From Onchocerca volvulus (taxonomy: Eukaryota > Nematoda > Chromadorea > Rhabditida > Onchocercidae), in contig HG738138.1 in assembly GCA_000499405.2 (NCBI GenBank), positions 20,437,753-20,501,752 on the forward strand: a stretch of DNA of 64,000 bases, written 5' to 3'. The notes beneath the pieces are model-generated. The model ran no database searches, was not told where the DNA came from, and saw only the letters and a list, made by a program, of their open reading frames with translations. Shown here in pieces: positions 13,143-25,094 of this stretch (positions are counted from its first letter, which is position 1; each line of letters opens with the position of its first letter). A program made the position numbers and the translations under genes.

Positions 13143-14360
13143 ATGAATAGGGCAAACAGCTGGAAATTTGTTCGCAAAGGTTTACCATTTCTGGCCGTTG
13201 GTGGTGCCACTTTGTTACTTGCATATAAAATACAGCAAATCAAATTCGAATTCGGACCATCTTCTTGTACACTTGCTGACGCTGAGGAAATTGTACGTTG
13301 TTATTTTATTAAATACCGGAAATTAAAATTAGAAATTTCAGAGTATTGGTAAAGCTAGATAACTTTGCCTTTTTAGATAAGAGTTTTTTGCTTCGAATAT
13401 TTTTTGTTTCTTTATGAAGAGGATATTATTTCGTGCATGTGATTAACAATTTTCATTTACGGTATATTTATTGAGTAATTCAAAAGTAGGATAATAAAAC
13501 GAAGCTCAGTTATTAAATATTTGTCAAGAAATGACATTACTTTTGATGATACCATCTCTCAAATAATGTTGCTGAAGGTAAACAGTCTAATCTGAGATAC
13601 TAGACGTGATTTCGTTTCTTTGTTTTCAAGTTTGTTCCTTATCTACAACAACAAAAGGCACTGATCAGAACAGATACTATTAGAAAAGAAGATACAGGAA
13701 AATGAGATTATCAAAGTCCGTGTTTATCTTGCAAATGAGCCGTTGTTACTGAAGCTAATTTTCAAGATTGCTACGCGTAAAGTACATTGCTTTATTGGCT
13801 TTCCTAAAAGCTTCTCTTAGTGTCCCTAATGTTAGGTTATCTGAATATGCATATTGACTTATTTTCGTATTGACTCATTTAAGAAATATTGTATCTTTAT
13901 TGAAATGTAGTAGCAGAATACTACACTCAAATATAGCATAAGAGTCTTCAAAAATAATCTTTTAGAGTCAATTTTTGGACACTAAAGGAATTGGACACCA
14001 ACAAGAAAGTATAGAAGCGGTTTATCAGGTATTTATTCTTTTTTAAAAGTTCACATTGTCATAGACCATTCGTCAATGCTTTTATATTTCAAGGAACTCG
14101 TCGAGAAAGAGGACGATAACTGGGAAAATATTCGAGGACCACGTGATTCGGAAGACAACAAAGAATTTCTGCAACTGAAGTAAGTATTTTTGAAGTCAAG
14201 TATTATTTTTCATATAGATTTTGATTTTTGAGTCTTTCGCTGTTCATTGTTTTTTTTTTCTTGAATTGAAATGTAATTATGGAATAGTTAAAGAACTTAC
14301 AGAAAACGTCGACAGGAAGAAAGAGAAATAGCCAAAAAAAAAATTAAAGGAATAAAGTAA
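13143..14360 (+). CDS. COX16: Cytochrome c oxidase assembly factor COX16 homologue
   Basis: Four exons: 13143-13292, 13966-14028, 14094-14179, 14303-14360, giving 118 residues. The N-terminus RKGLPFLAVGG followed by LLLAYKIQQI is the COX16 pattern: a basic patch, then one transmembrane helix (about residues 14-30) that anchors it in the inner mitochondrial membrane. The C-terminal hallmark DNWENIRGPRD sits at the start of exon 3. The tail is strongly basic (KRRQEREIAKKKIKGIK). COX16 helps copper and subunit-2 assembly of complex IV. Length is close to animal COX16 (about 106). The exon 3 acceptor is an unusual TTTCAAG. The start follows a probable spliced-leader acceptor 19 nt upstream. The stop lies only 12 nt before the next gene's ATG on the same strand, pointing to joint transcription. 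Confidence 0.88.
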
Positions 14361-14372
14361 GCCGCTGTTTAG
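14361..14372 (+). promoter_or_regulatory. Zero-spacer intercistronic junction with trans-splice acceptor
   Basis: Between the COX16 stop and the PTH2 ATG are 12 nt (GCCGCTGTTTAG). They end in TTTAG immediately before the ATG, the form of a spliced-leader acceptor. There is no room for a separate promoter or ordinary 3' UTR, as in the no-spacer operons described in C. elegans. Confidence 0.65.
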
Positions 14373-16272
14373 ATGTCAGACGAACTTCCGGACGAAGACT
14401 TCCAGAGGTCAGTTTTTGCTTTTGAAGAAGTAAGTCAGCTTGAATTTTACGAAATGCGCTGCACTTTAAATTCATTATTTGTTTGATTGTATGTGCAATA
14501 ATTGACTAGCAGTATTTCTCCTCATTCACTATTAAACGTTATCCATAGAACATTTCAATCATTTTCGCAAAGTTTCGATTTCATGGCTTTTTACATATAT
14601 TAGAAGTATTCTCTTGCAAACACTTTTATTCAGTCAAAAATTGCATAATCTTCGAAGGGTGATTTTGGAACTATAATCATTAAAATGATTCATAATGGAA
14701 TGCCGCAGATTTATTACAGAATACAAACTATCTGTATTTATTAAAATTTCATTCAAAAAAAAAAAGAGATGGAAAAGCATTAATTTTCAGTAATTTTTCA
14801 TACTGACAATCATAATCACTATTATGAAACCTTAAACAGATTTATTTCTTTGTAGTTGAATCTGTATTCTGTGAAATTTCATTTTTTTCAGCATACCAGC
14901 AACTGATCACAGAGTAGATTCGTCTGGTGACTTCAGCGAAGCACCTCCACCTCCTCCTGGCTTTCCAAATACAAGTAGGGAAGCTGTTCGAGGTAGTGAG
15001 CGAACTCCTGTAATTTCATCTCCTTCAGGATCTGACTTCCTACACGCTTCCACAAACGGTACATTTTGTATTACAACAAAATATAAATTATAGATTTGCC
15101 TAAATTCGACGAGATGTTTTTTGATAACATTTCGTTTCAGAAAGAGTAAACATTCAAATCATTGCTGATCCTACCATTGATCGTCAAACAAGTTTCCCAT
15201 CATCTTCCGCACCTACAAGTCAGAGTCAATTAACACAACCTGTGTTAGATCCAGCAAGCTCTTCCATATCTGCCGTGGAAACTGCTGTGCCTACTCAACC
15301 GTTTTATGTACCTGCAGTTCCAGATTTTAATCAGGAAACTCTGTATACGACGGCTGAATCTTCTCAATCGGGTAAATTCAGTAAATCTACTTGATTGATT
15401 GTATAGAATAATATTGTAGTTCACCGAACATTAATTTTATTGTGGTTGTTTTCTATATTTAAGTACTCGATGGATTTCGCGATAATTTATTTTGAATGCT
15501 CTAGTAAACAATGCCAAGAAATGTCGTGTAGCATCCATACTTGAGCTTATATTGTCTGAATGAAAAATTACTGAATGGAAGATCATATTGAATAAAAAAT
15601 TACTATCTACTTTCGATTTGTGCGCTGCATTTCATTTCATATGTGAAAAAAATTAAATTTTATTGATGTACTGTTTGATGCAGTTAAGATTCGTATTCTA
15701 GTCGCGTATCTTGAAATACTATTTTAGTGACATCAAATCCATTAGACCCTGATATTTCATTGGCGCAGGCCTTAATCGCTGGTGCTAGTTGTTCGCATCC
15801 TGCCGATCCAGAAAATAAGGAAGATCTTGTGGATCCCGCTTTGCTGGCTGAAATATTGCAGTTGGGATTTGAAGAAGCTATTGCTGTTTTAGCTATATCA
15901 AAAACGAAAGGTATTTAATTTCAGTATTTTTTGCAGTAGTAAATTACCTAATCGATTTCACTAATTGACAGCTAAAAATGAATATAAGGCAGATATGTGG
16001 ATCCTCGAATATGTGCTTCATGTCAGGAGGTTATCATATTTCAAATGATATTTCTTTCATTCAATATTGTTTGAGCCAAATGCATATTTTCATTTTTTTT
16101 TTTTTTTTTTTTAAATTGCACATAAATTATGTTCCTAGGGATTGGTGGAGCTGAAGCAGCCATAAATTGGATCTTAGAGCATAGCAACGAAAGTGATTTT
16201 GAATCGGACGAAGAACAAAATTTAATGGGCGGTTTGTTTCTACACACATACATATATATATATTTTGTTTCT

Positions 16273-16305
<33 letters not shown>

Positions 16306-17395
16306 GTTCAGCTCTCTTTTAATTTCTTTCTACTTGGCATAGAATGATGAATTAATGGAAAAATTAATAAAAATGTAAAATTTCCGTATTCGCAGAACGG
16401 CTGATCATCAAACTTTTTCTCCCATGCAATGATGAACTAAATTTCAATGATGCTTTATTTCTTTCAATATTTACTGCATCATATTTCTGCTGAATATGTT
16501 TAAAAATATCTTATTCCAGGAATCCATTCTGCAAATGTCATAAGTAGGCAGTGTAAAATGGTGTTTGTTGTTAATATGAGCCTTAAAATGGGAGCAGGAA
16601 AATTGGCTGCTCAAGTCGGTCATGCAACACTTAATGTTTATCGGCTTGCACAGAGAAGCGAAGAAGTGAGAGATGGTTTTTGTATAATATGCTTTTTACA
16701 TGAATTATGTTAAAAGAACTTCTGGAAACTGTCTGTTGCATTTTTTAGATTTCGTTATCTGTGTGATCATTTAAATTATTCTTTCAGGGACAAAATGCAT
16801 TAGATGCTTGGAGGATGTCAGGAGAAATGAAAGTAGTTGTTAAAGGTCATAACACTGAAATGCTTCTCGATCTTTTCAAACAATCTAAAGACTTGGTAAT
16901 TATAAGCTCTTTACTACTCGAAATTTGTTGAGAAATTAGAAGCTACGTAAGAAAATGCTAAAACATTTTGATTTTTTTAGTCGCTAAAATTGCAAGACCT
17001 TCGAAGTTGTGACAGATAAACAAAATATGTTCAGTGTTGAATGTCATTATTTTTTGCTCATGAAAGTTTCAGTTTTATTTTAGTTCCGATGCAGTAGTTT
17101 CATGTAAGATGATCCAGTTGAAGAGTGCATATTGTTTCAAATTGATGTTTAAGCTATATCTACTTTGTCTAATTTTTTTTTCAAAACCATTTTCAAGTAT
17201 CCCAATATATTTGCTTTTCGAACATATTTCTTTTATACCGCAAATTCAATACTGTTATTTTTTCAGGGTTTATTTGCTTACATTGTATCCGATGCTGGAC
17301 GAACACAGATTCCCGCTGGCTCACGGACTGTTCTTGGCATCTTTGGTCCAACCCATTTAGTTGATGTAGTTACTGGCGAATTGAAACTTTTATGA
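14373..17395 (+). CDS. PTRH2: Peptidyl-tRNA hydrolase 2 with N-terminal UBA domain
   Basis: Eight exons: 14373-14407, 14892-15058, 15141-15371, 15728-15910, 16139-16231, 16520-16665, 16788-16895, 17267-17395, giving 363 residues. The C-terminal domain (about 250-363) is Pth2: [17 protein letters not shown] near the start, MKVVVKG in the middle, then [20 protein letters not shown] and a VTGELKLL end. It cleaves peptidyl-tRNA ester bonds released by stalled ribosomes. Residues 183-220 form a UBA domain ([13 protein letters not shown] ... AINWILEH), able to bind ubiquitin. Residues 1-180 are a Pro/Ser-rich low-complexity region with five prolines in a row. Nematode Pth2 proteins with UBA domains are known; the vertebrate enzyme has a membrane anchor there instead. 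It is the second gene of the candidate COX16 operon. The exon 5 donor is ambiguous between near-adjacent sites, but only the chosen one keeps phase. Confidence 0.93.
16235..16306. repeat. TACACACATACATATATA tandem and TA microsatellite
   Basis: Two copies of a TTTCTACACACATACATATA unit are followed by a pure TA run, starting inside the donor of intron 5 of PTH2. An oligo-T tract precedes the exon at 16091-16112. Such intronic microsatellites are prone to length variation and are useful only as markers. Confidence 0.85.
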
Positions 17396-20040
17396 TTTCA
17401 TTCATTATAGTGCAGATGCAGTGTTTGTTGCTTATTTATTGTGTAAACATTTAAAATATTCTCAAGATTTTGTATTCGGTTTTTTTTACGAATGAAATTT
17501 GGCAGCCTTTTTTTAACTTTTTTAGGTACTTATTCTGTTCATGCTTCTTTATTTTTATGGATCATCCTCAAGTTTCTCACCGGAAAAGTATCTACTTATC
17601 AGTGCAAAAGTAGGAAAGTCTTTTTTGAAAACTGATATTACGCAACGAAAATTGGAAATATGAGTATTGAGAGAAGGTAGCGAGAATTGCATTAGTTTAT
17701 CGTCGTAGTTGTTCAAACATAAACAGCAAGGATTTGTTTGAAACGTCGTCTTATTTGATTTCAGTCTAGAACAGAGCTTGCGAAATCGGTTTTGGTATCT
17801 TTTTTATATTGCTGGATTGGTCATTGTTGAATATTACTGACAAGTAATGTTTAGAACACCAAATCTGTTTACTCTTTGAAAGATCTGTGATTCAAAAAGT
17901 TTGAAATACAGTTTTTCGTGCGAAATTTTCAGTACATAAGAGACATGTTTTACATGAACTTCTTTGCAAAATAATTGTCGATTCACGGTTAATTTGTACA
18001 GGTTCCACTTTTTTTACTGATAGATTCTTAGAAATTTTGGTGTGCTGAAACATCATCTATATTAAAACCAACTATATACCATCTATATATTTTTATATTA
18101 AAATGTGGAGACTTAACACCTCGAACCACATCAGTTGAACTCCGATGAAACAGTTCGACGACACAGAGAGGGTTTTTTTGATTTTAGAATTGGTTCGTTT
18201 ATTGGTTTTTGTAATCGATGATTTGTTTATAACTGTTATTTCTACTTATACTGCTTCGCTTCGAAGTTTGTTTCGATATATTAGAGGTTTTTGTTCCCCG
18301 TGAAATTTAGAAATGTACGTTCAAAATTATCGACCTCCAATGGAATTGCAAATGAAAGGATGCAATACTAAAAACTGGTTTTGTTCCTGCATCTATTTTA
18401 ATAATTCATAATGAGCTCCTGCGATTAGAGTGCTAGCGCGTATTTAACTTTGTATCCTGGAATAAGAACTCAGATTAGTAAGGATTTTCTGGAATTGAGG
18501 GGTATTTATGTTATGCGCAGTGATAAATTCGCGGGTGCATGTCATATATTGGAGTTTGAGCATACATACTTTCATGGCAAGATATCTCTTTCTACTTCCA
18601 CATCAGCTTATTATCAAGCAGGCAAAAATATTAAAATATTTTTATGCAATAAATTCTGAATATTTGAATAAAAGTCCAAGCAATAGATTTTGAATAACAG
18701 CCCCCGCGCTGGAAATAGAATTTGAAGGACAGAACTTGTCAGGAACCAACTTCAGGCGTAATCATAGATCTATTGGATTCTTTTGTCTCGTATTCTTGAT
18801 TTCACCAAAAAATGACTAGTCCTCATCGTAAGATCAAGCCCATGATATTATGATATGGTCAAAACTTGACACCACATCGGATTCAAAACTTATTTTCACA
18901 GAACGAGAGATTTGAATTATTCGAATTGTATAACCATGGAAATGGAAATCTCAAAAATTTTTCGTAGCACTTCGCAAATTTGTGCGAAACTTCATGCTTT
19001 TTTCAATCTCTATATTAATTTTTGTTATGCATCATTTCTACATGAAGTTACTGCAACTCTCGGAAGTCATTTTCTAATGATGCCAAAATGCTTTTACATA
19101 GAGTCATCACACATTTCTAGTGGAATTCCTACAATATAAATTTAACGGCAAAGATGTATTTAAAATCTTTAACTCCCGTATATCGCCGTAGTGAGCATTG
19201 CAAAATGTGAAGAAAGCCATGACAACACAAATCTTTACTGTAATCCCGATAAAGTAATGATTCAATGAAATAAGAAAGATGATGACTTAACATATGAAAG
19301 CAATAATGTACAGAAACCTGTGGCAGTGATTGCTGATTGGTAGATTTAAAAATGAATTAGTCGAGACGGAATTAGAAATTGATGCAGAAGTTCGAGAAGA
19401 CAGAAAAAAAATATAAGTAAAATAGTCACCTGAGTAAAATAATCTCAACAGGCCATGATTTTTTTCACTAGATCCCCAAGTTTCATGATAGAATCTCCCC
19501 AAAAGCATAAGTGTCTTCTTGATCTTCATAAAACTTTGGAAGAGATAATGCAAAACAGAAATGTTTAAAATGAAAGAAAGAACAAACTGATTGATGCTTC
19601 TTAATATATGCAAGAATTTCGCCTTAAGGGCGGAAGTATCCAATAAACCATGACTGTACTACAAATAGTGAAGTGCAGCAAAAAAAGTGGACGCAGAAGT
19701 GCATTTCTTCATCTAAGTTCAAAAAAAGCAAGAAGCAGTGGGGAATTACTAGTCAAATCCTTGTATTCGGAAAAACTCTGATGAATACATAAGTTTTAAA
19801 ACATTTTTTTATGATAAGTTCAAAATATTTCTTTCAAAATGTTGCAAAACAACAGAGAAGATTATCTTTCAAAGCCCGATAAACCACAGAAGAAAAAATG
19901 CACCCCAAAAAATACATGAAAGAGTTTGGTCAAATAAATGAAATAAAACCAGGGCAGAATATCATGACGAAAAAAATATGAAACAGTGCAAAATTAAAAA
20001 GAGAATCTAAAAAAATGAACTTATTCTGAAACATAATCGA
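17396..20040. other. No gene supported
   Basis: AT-rich. Several frames of 60-118 codons exist, for example minus 19287-19643, but they are hydrophobic chance-type frames rich in Phe/Ser/Leu without coherent splice borders. A loose duplication around ACCATCTATAT occurs near 18050-18100. Confidence 0.4.
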
Positions 20041-20330
20041 ATGGCCGACCACCCCACCTAGGTCCCAGATTTGTGTTGTCCCAGAAATCTATTACGACAC
20101 AGTTCACCGGTAAAAACCCTACTGAATATGTTCCGGAACTTTTCGTTGTTGCCTACGGAGAATTTTGAAAAACACACAGAAAATCATCATCAAAACCAAA
20201 CTGCGCCGTGAGCCTCAAGTAATATCATTTCCAAATAATCAGTTCTCTAAATTCTCCGGACAGCGACGCACCTCTCTAGGACCATCTTACGTGAACCCGT
20301 TTACACTGGTGAATGAACGGCCATTCAATT
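20041..20330. other. GC-richer island of unknown nature
   Basis: About 290 bp stand out from the AT-rich flanks. On the minus strand two reading frames stay open after an acceptor (TTCTCCGTAG), one including VIDFWDNTNLGPRWGGRPF before a stop. A minus GTAAGA donor lies at the far end. This may be a relic exon or a conserved non-coding element. No family is recognised. Confidence 0.25.
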
Positions 20331-22839
20331 TCGTTTAAAATTGAAAATTGAAATATTGAAATAAAAAAAGTATGAAACGAAGAGAACAGGAAGGAATAAC
20401 TGGAAATAAGCATTTGTTAATTTGAAACCAGAATGCGGAAAAACGGAAACACATCTGTTGGAAGTAAAAGGTACTTTTGAAAACATGAAGATGAAAGACA
20501 TATACATTGAAAGACAACCAATTAAAAGAAACATATATAAGAATTTGCATAATTGACTTTCTGTCCTAAATCTCAGCTGATAAAATAATTAATGGAGAAA
20601 TCAAAAAATAGTGAGTATTTCTTAAAATATCAGCAAAAACGAACAAAATTAAAGAACAAAAGAATTCATTATCCACTTCAATACTAGAAATATACTCAGC
20701 ACCTACTTCTCGAATGGTAAACAAAATGAAAAAAAAAAAAAATTGCTCATAACCTTGACATCAAAAATAGCTTGCATGAAGAATCACTAAAAAAGGCTTT
20801 AGGAGGTATTTTAAAACAAAAAATATATTCAGCACTTATTTCTGTGGTAGTTTCGATAACATTAGAGAGAAAAAAAATGTATATATTGATCAATAAGATT
20901 CTTAAAATTGTGCATCAGGAACTACACTTCTACTTCATGTCGTATTTAAGTCCATGCAAGCCAGAGTTACAAAACAAGAAATGAAGACACACCATTTATT
21001 TGAGGAGTTATGTTATAAATAGTAATGCAAACGGGAACACTATGTGCTTGCGCGGATATCTTGCTATCACCATGTTTAAAAAGTAATTTAGCAAAAACTA
21101 AGAGGCCTACTGAAATACAAAGAATATGATGTGTTTATGATAGAAATATCAGATTCGTATTGGATGAAACAAGTCGTTTCGCTAGGTAACGATTTGAAAT
21201 CGCCATAGTATTGATGAATATAGTCGACATCCGCTTTTGCGTTGGTTAATCATATTGATAGCAATATATCAAGCATTAATTCCCCATATTTCTCGGCCTC
21301 GGTGATTAATAGGACCTAGAGGCACAAGATTACCACAGAGTTTGGGAAAAAATCTGAAATTAAAGTCATCGATTTTTAATACAACATTGCATAGATATTT
21401 GAAAATAAAAAAGTCACTTCAAAATATAGAAAATAAAAAATGCAGACAGTTATAGTCCGAAAAGAATGAAGTAATACTTCGTCAATTCATTCATTTAATT
21501 AATAAAAAAGAAATACGTTCTGTAGTGATTCAAGCGTATTTGAAAAAGATTGGAATATGTCAAAATTTTTTAAAAATGTAGATTACAAAACTTGAGCTTC
21601 CTTATCTGTAGTATTCACTTTTCAATCTTTTGTGATTAATATATTACTTTATATTCAAGAACAAAAATATTCTAAAGTCACAGGAAAATTAGTGATCGTG
21701 ATCAGTAGAACTGTTTCAGTAATAAGCAAAAAAAATCAGTTTTTCCCTTCAGAACTGACAAAATCCTGATTATTAAATTAATGAAAACGTTTGAATTATT
21801 AGTGAATTGTTTTCACTAAATATGAATTATATTTTCCGAAAAGTGAGGTAAAGCAGCTGGAGTACCTTTCAAAGCAGCAACTAAGCCACAGACTGAAAAA
21901 CTTCAGCTTTCCGATCTTAACATTACTTTATAGATCATACTGCTGCTGTTGATAGGCTGGATACCCAAAGGTTCCTGCCTTTATTCTCCTGAAAAATGTA
22001 ATAAATCGTGACCAGAAAAGTTATATTTCTAACTGGCAATCGAATATAAACTGCTGTACAACGTCTCTTTGCAGAAATTTAATGCAAAGCACACACTTAG
22101 AAGTTGTTAGGACAAGTAACAACCGGAAATTTAGAACGAAACTCGCTTAGTACAGGAATGTCTGTGCAACTGTGTATGCACATGCATGTGGTATGTTGTC
22201 TGGAAAAACTCTGTCTAGCACTTATTTTCAAATTAAAAAACGAAAAAAAAATTCTTGCAACTGCAAACAAGTGGCGTTGATAAAAGCTTTTCATCATTAG
22301 TCAGGAATGACACCTTTGTACTAATGGACAAATGAAAAGATCAACAACAACGGATTATTGATTAACTGAGTAAACAACAATATTAGCAGTTTGCAAGAGG
22401 GCACAAAAAGTGCATAAATACTGATAAACTATTCAAAAAAGCACATATTATTATCAATCTTACGAATCGCTATCTATCTTTAGGAATGCGTAAGCAGATG
22501 GTAATTCATAACAATGTTACTTGTTAATATGTACTTTAGTTATTTGCTTGCTTAAAAGTTGCAAAACCGAATTTAATCTTGAACACTTTTTAGGTTTTCA
22601 CGCAGAAAAACAGGAATTAACTCAAAAGTCGAAAAAAAAATTAAGAAAATATATATGTATATGTTAACAGAAATTACAACAAGCTTGAGACATTCGGCTT
22701 GAAGAACAAAACAAATTGTCCGCTATTTCAGATTATTTCCCCAGCTGATTCCGACAATATATGAAATTTGAGGATCAGTTTTGCGAAGGTAATTTCAAGT
22801 TTTTGTTATCAGAGAGTTTTTTGGAACAAAGGAAAAAGA
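20331..22839. other. No gene supported
   Basis: AT-rich spacer. A splice-bounded minus-strand block at about 21928-21988 reads protein-like in two frames but could not be joined to anything. Confidence 0.35.
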
Positions 22840-24010
22840 TAAGGAGTTTAACTGATAAGAAGTTTAACAGATAAAGAAAGTGGTAAATAAAAGATTAATA
22901 TGGCACATGAACAAATTGTGCTGATACCAGGGAAGTGGAGAATGACGAAAGAGGCGTATTCGTCATTCGAGCAACATGAATTTGAAATCTCGAAGAGAGA
23001 ACAATGTCGAGAATAATCAGTGAAATAGTTACGATAGAAGGCAGAACTACTGAGGTACAACAAGATGAATACCGAGGGATTCAGACTGCAACGGCAAGTT
23101 ATACTCAATGCAGGCTACTCAACTGGAATTCTTTCCAAAATATGCTTGCAAGAGCCTTGGCTACTGCCAAACCAGGCTTGCGAGGGTCAGATTTGTAGCT
23201 ATTCAAGCATTTCATCTTTGCAGCAGGAAAAGTTGGTGGTGCAACTGAACAAGTATACGGCTTTGTGCAGAGTAACCCTTCTTCTGACCAGGCAGGAGGC
23301 AAAGCCATACAATGGATATCGATCGAACGAGGAACAGAGACTTCATCCAAACTCATCACGAGCTCGGTCAAGTAGTAGTAGTAGCAATCTGAGAGCGAAT
23401 GGAGACAAACTTACGGAACATCGGGATTATGCAAATTATTCGTAGTAGAATGAATGAATGAAGAAGGAAGAAAGGAAGGACCACCGAATGTGTACCAGAG
23501 AGTGAGTGGATGGGGCAGGGAGAGGGAGAGAGAGAGAAAGGGGATGTCTGTGGTGACGACGACGATAACACCCACCAGACTTTTGCCGTCATCGGATTCT
23601 GTGTCCGTCCGCCCCCGCAGCACTTTCATTCAGCTTTCCTCCCCTAAGGCGTAGTAGTAGTAGTAGTACTTGCAGAGCATTGCAGAGCCACTGCGTGCCA
23701 TGCAGGCGACGGCAACGACAACAACAATAATAATAACAACAACATCTATACGAGAGTAGTGAGTGGGCGGGCGTTATTCAAGAATTATTGCGAATTCCGG
23801 ATGAAATTCGATGTGAATGAATGCAAATAGACAGATGGCAGGGACCATCTCGAGAGTTGTGTAAACAACAACGAGCAACTACGGTTAAGATGATTCCCTT
23901 CCTCTTCCTGCACCACTCTGTCATGGTTATGTTGCATCCTTCGGCAAGAGCTCCAGATTTACTGGAATAAGCAAGTTCGATTGCATGCAAAGTCATTTCA
24001 AGCCACATGC
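22840..24010. promoter_or_regulatory. GC-richer island with microsatellites, probable promoter region
   Basis: About 1.2 kb of distinctly higher GC than the surroundings, with GA-rich repeats near 23520-23545, a GTA/TAG run near 23650-23668 and CAA/TAA runs near 23715-23745. It ends about 550 bp before the unrecognised plus-strand gene at 24557. Multiple overlapping open frames on both strands reflect the lower AT content and not clear coding. A minus frame at 23883-24008 begins two bases after TTTCAG with ATG and ends at a GTAGTT donor, so a divergent first exon is possible. Confidence 0.35.
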
Positions 24011-24556
24011 CTGAAATGTCACCATTCTAAAGTATCAAAACATGATTGCTATTTTGAATAACAATGGATATTTCCTTGCTATTTAGTTGTAATATTTCCG
24101 TGATAACACTTACCACATCCTAGTGCATGTCTGGCATGCGATTTGTTACAACAACATCGAATATCATCATTGAGATGTTGAAATTTCATGAAATCGGCAT
24201 TTTTGCACGCTTATTATTGATGCAGAGCATACAGGAAATATGGCAAACTCAGGTGTAAGGTTTTACTGAGCGCGAAGAGGATGCGCATTTCAAACATCCA
24301 ATAATTATGCCAAACAATAATTATGCCAATGGAAGTTGAGAGTACTCGGTCACTCGCCACCAGAAAAAATGCACTTCAAAGTTTGTGATAGAGAGGTAGA
24401 AGCAGATTTGGGGAGGAAGGACATTCAGAATACCGCACATGGGACAAAAAACGAGTAAAAACAGGGATTTACTAAAAATAGGAGAGGAACTACTACTCCA
24501 AGCGAAAAAAGAATAGCAAAAAGTATAGAGAAAGAAAAGGAAATTTGCTAGTCTAC

Positions 24557-25094
24557 ATGTTACGTACCTGTGATGCACCTGGTAAACTGATTCGGTGAGT
24601 ATTATGACTCTCCGACTGTCCACATTCTCAACTTTTATCAAAAAAGCTATATTCTGTATTGTATATTTTGAATTTTTAAGAGATAAAAGATTGAATATAT
24701 CTAAGAAAAGTTCATCTGTTCCGAATCTATCGAGACATCATAAAGGAGGTAAGTTCCTCACTAGATGTCTCATAGCAAAAATTATTATGATCGAAGTTTT
24801 GACGGTATCCTGGCGTGAAGGCTTAAACAGACTGATCAGTTCTGATTTGATCACCATTTTCTGATCATCATTTCTCTTTCATTTATCATAGGAAACATTG
24901 ATTACTTACAGTTGAGAAAGAGAGAAAGTGATTATCTTGTCTGCATAATTAATGGAACAAGCAAAGTGCAGAATGACCCTGAGTTGCAGGAGCGCGGCGA
25001 ATATCGCGTGGTAACCAGTGCCAATTATCGTTCTCCTTTTTATGACCACTCCTTATTCGCACTTCTCTTCCTTACCCTTTTTTCCACTCTCTAG
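24557..25094 (+). CDS. Unrecognised three-exon protein with hydrophobic C-terminal tail
   Basis: Three exons: 24557-24594, 24681-24748, 24892-25094, giving 102 residues. Phases 2 and 1 match across both introns, donors are GTGAGT and GTAAGT, and a likely spliced-leader acceptor (TTTGCTAG) sits six nt before the ATG. The protein runs MLRTCDAPGKLIR, then a Lys/Ser patch (ISKKSSSVPNLSRHHKGG), then a polar, fold-like middle with DYLVCIINGTSKVQND, and ends in a hydrophobic stretch (SLFALLFLTLFSTL) at the very C-terminus. That end could be a tail anchor. There is no N-terminal signal peptide. An alternative is that exon 3 splices out near GTGGTAACC or ACCAGTGCC into frames at about 25472-25675. I do not recognise the family. 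Confidence 0.5.

Noticed and set aside
19287..19643. 118-codon minus ORF
   Set aside because: Hydrophobic Phe/Ser/Leu-rich chance-type frame with no splice support or motif.
21928..21988. Minus-strand exon-like block, one frame reading GRNLWVSSLSTAA (reminiscent of an RRM start in SAFB-type proteins)
   Set aside because: No continuation of an RRM could be found downstream on the minus strand, and another frame is equally open. Too short to call.
23065..23445. 126-codon plus ORF in the GC-richer island
   Set aside because: Overlaps several other open frames on both strands, is Ser/Arg repeat-rich, and has no domain. Best explained by lower AT content.
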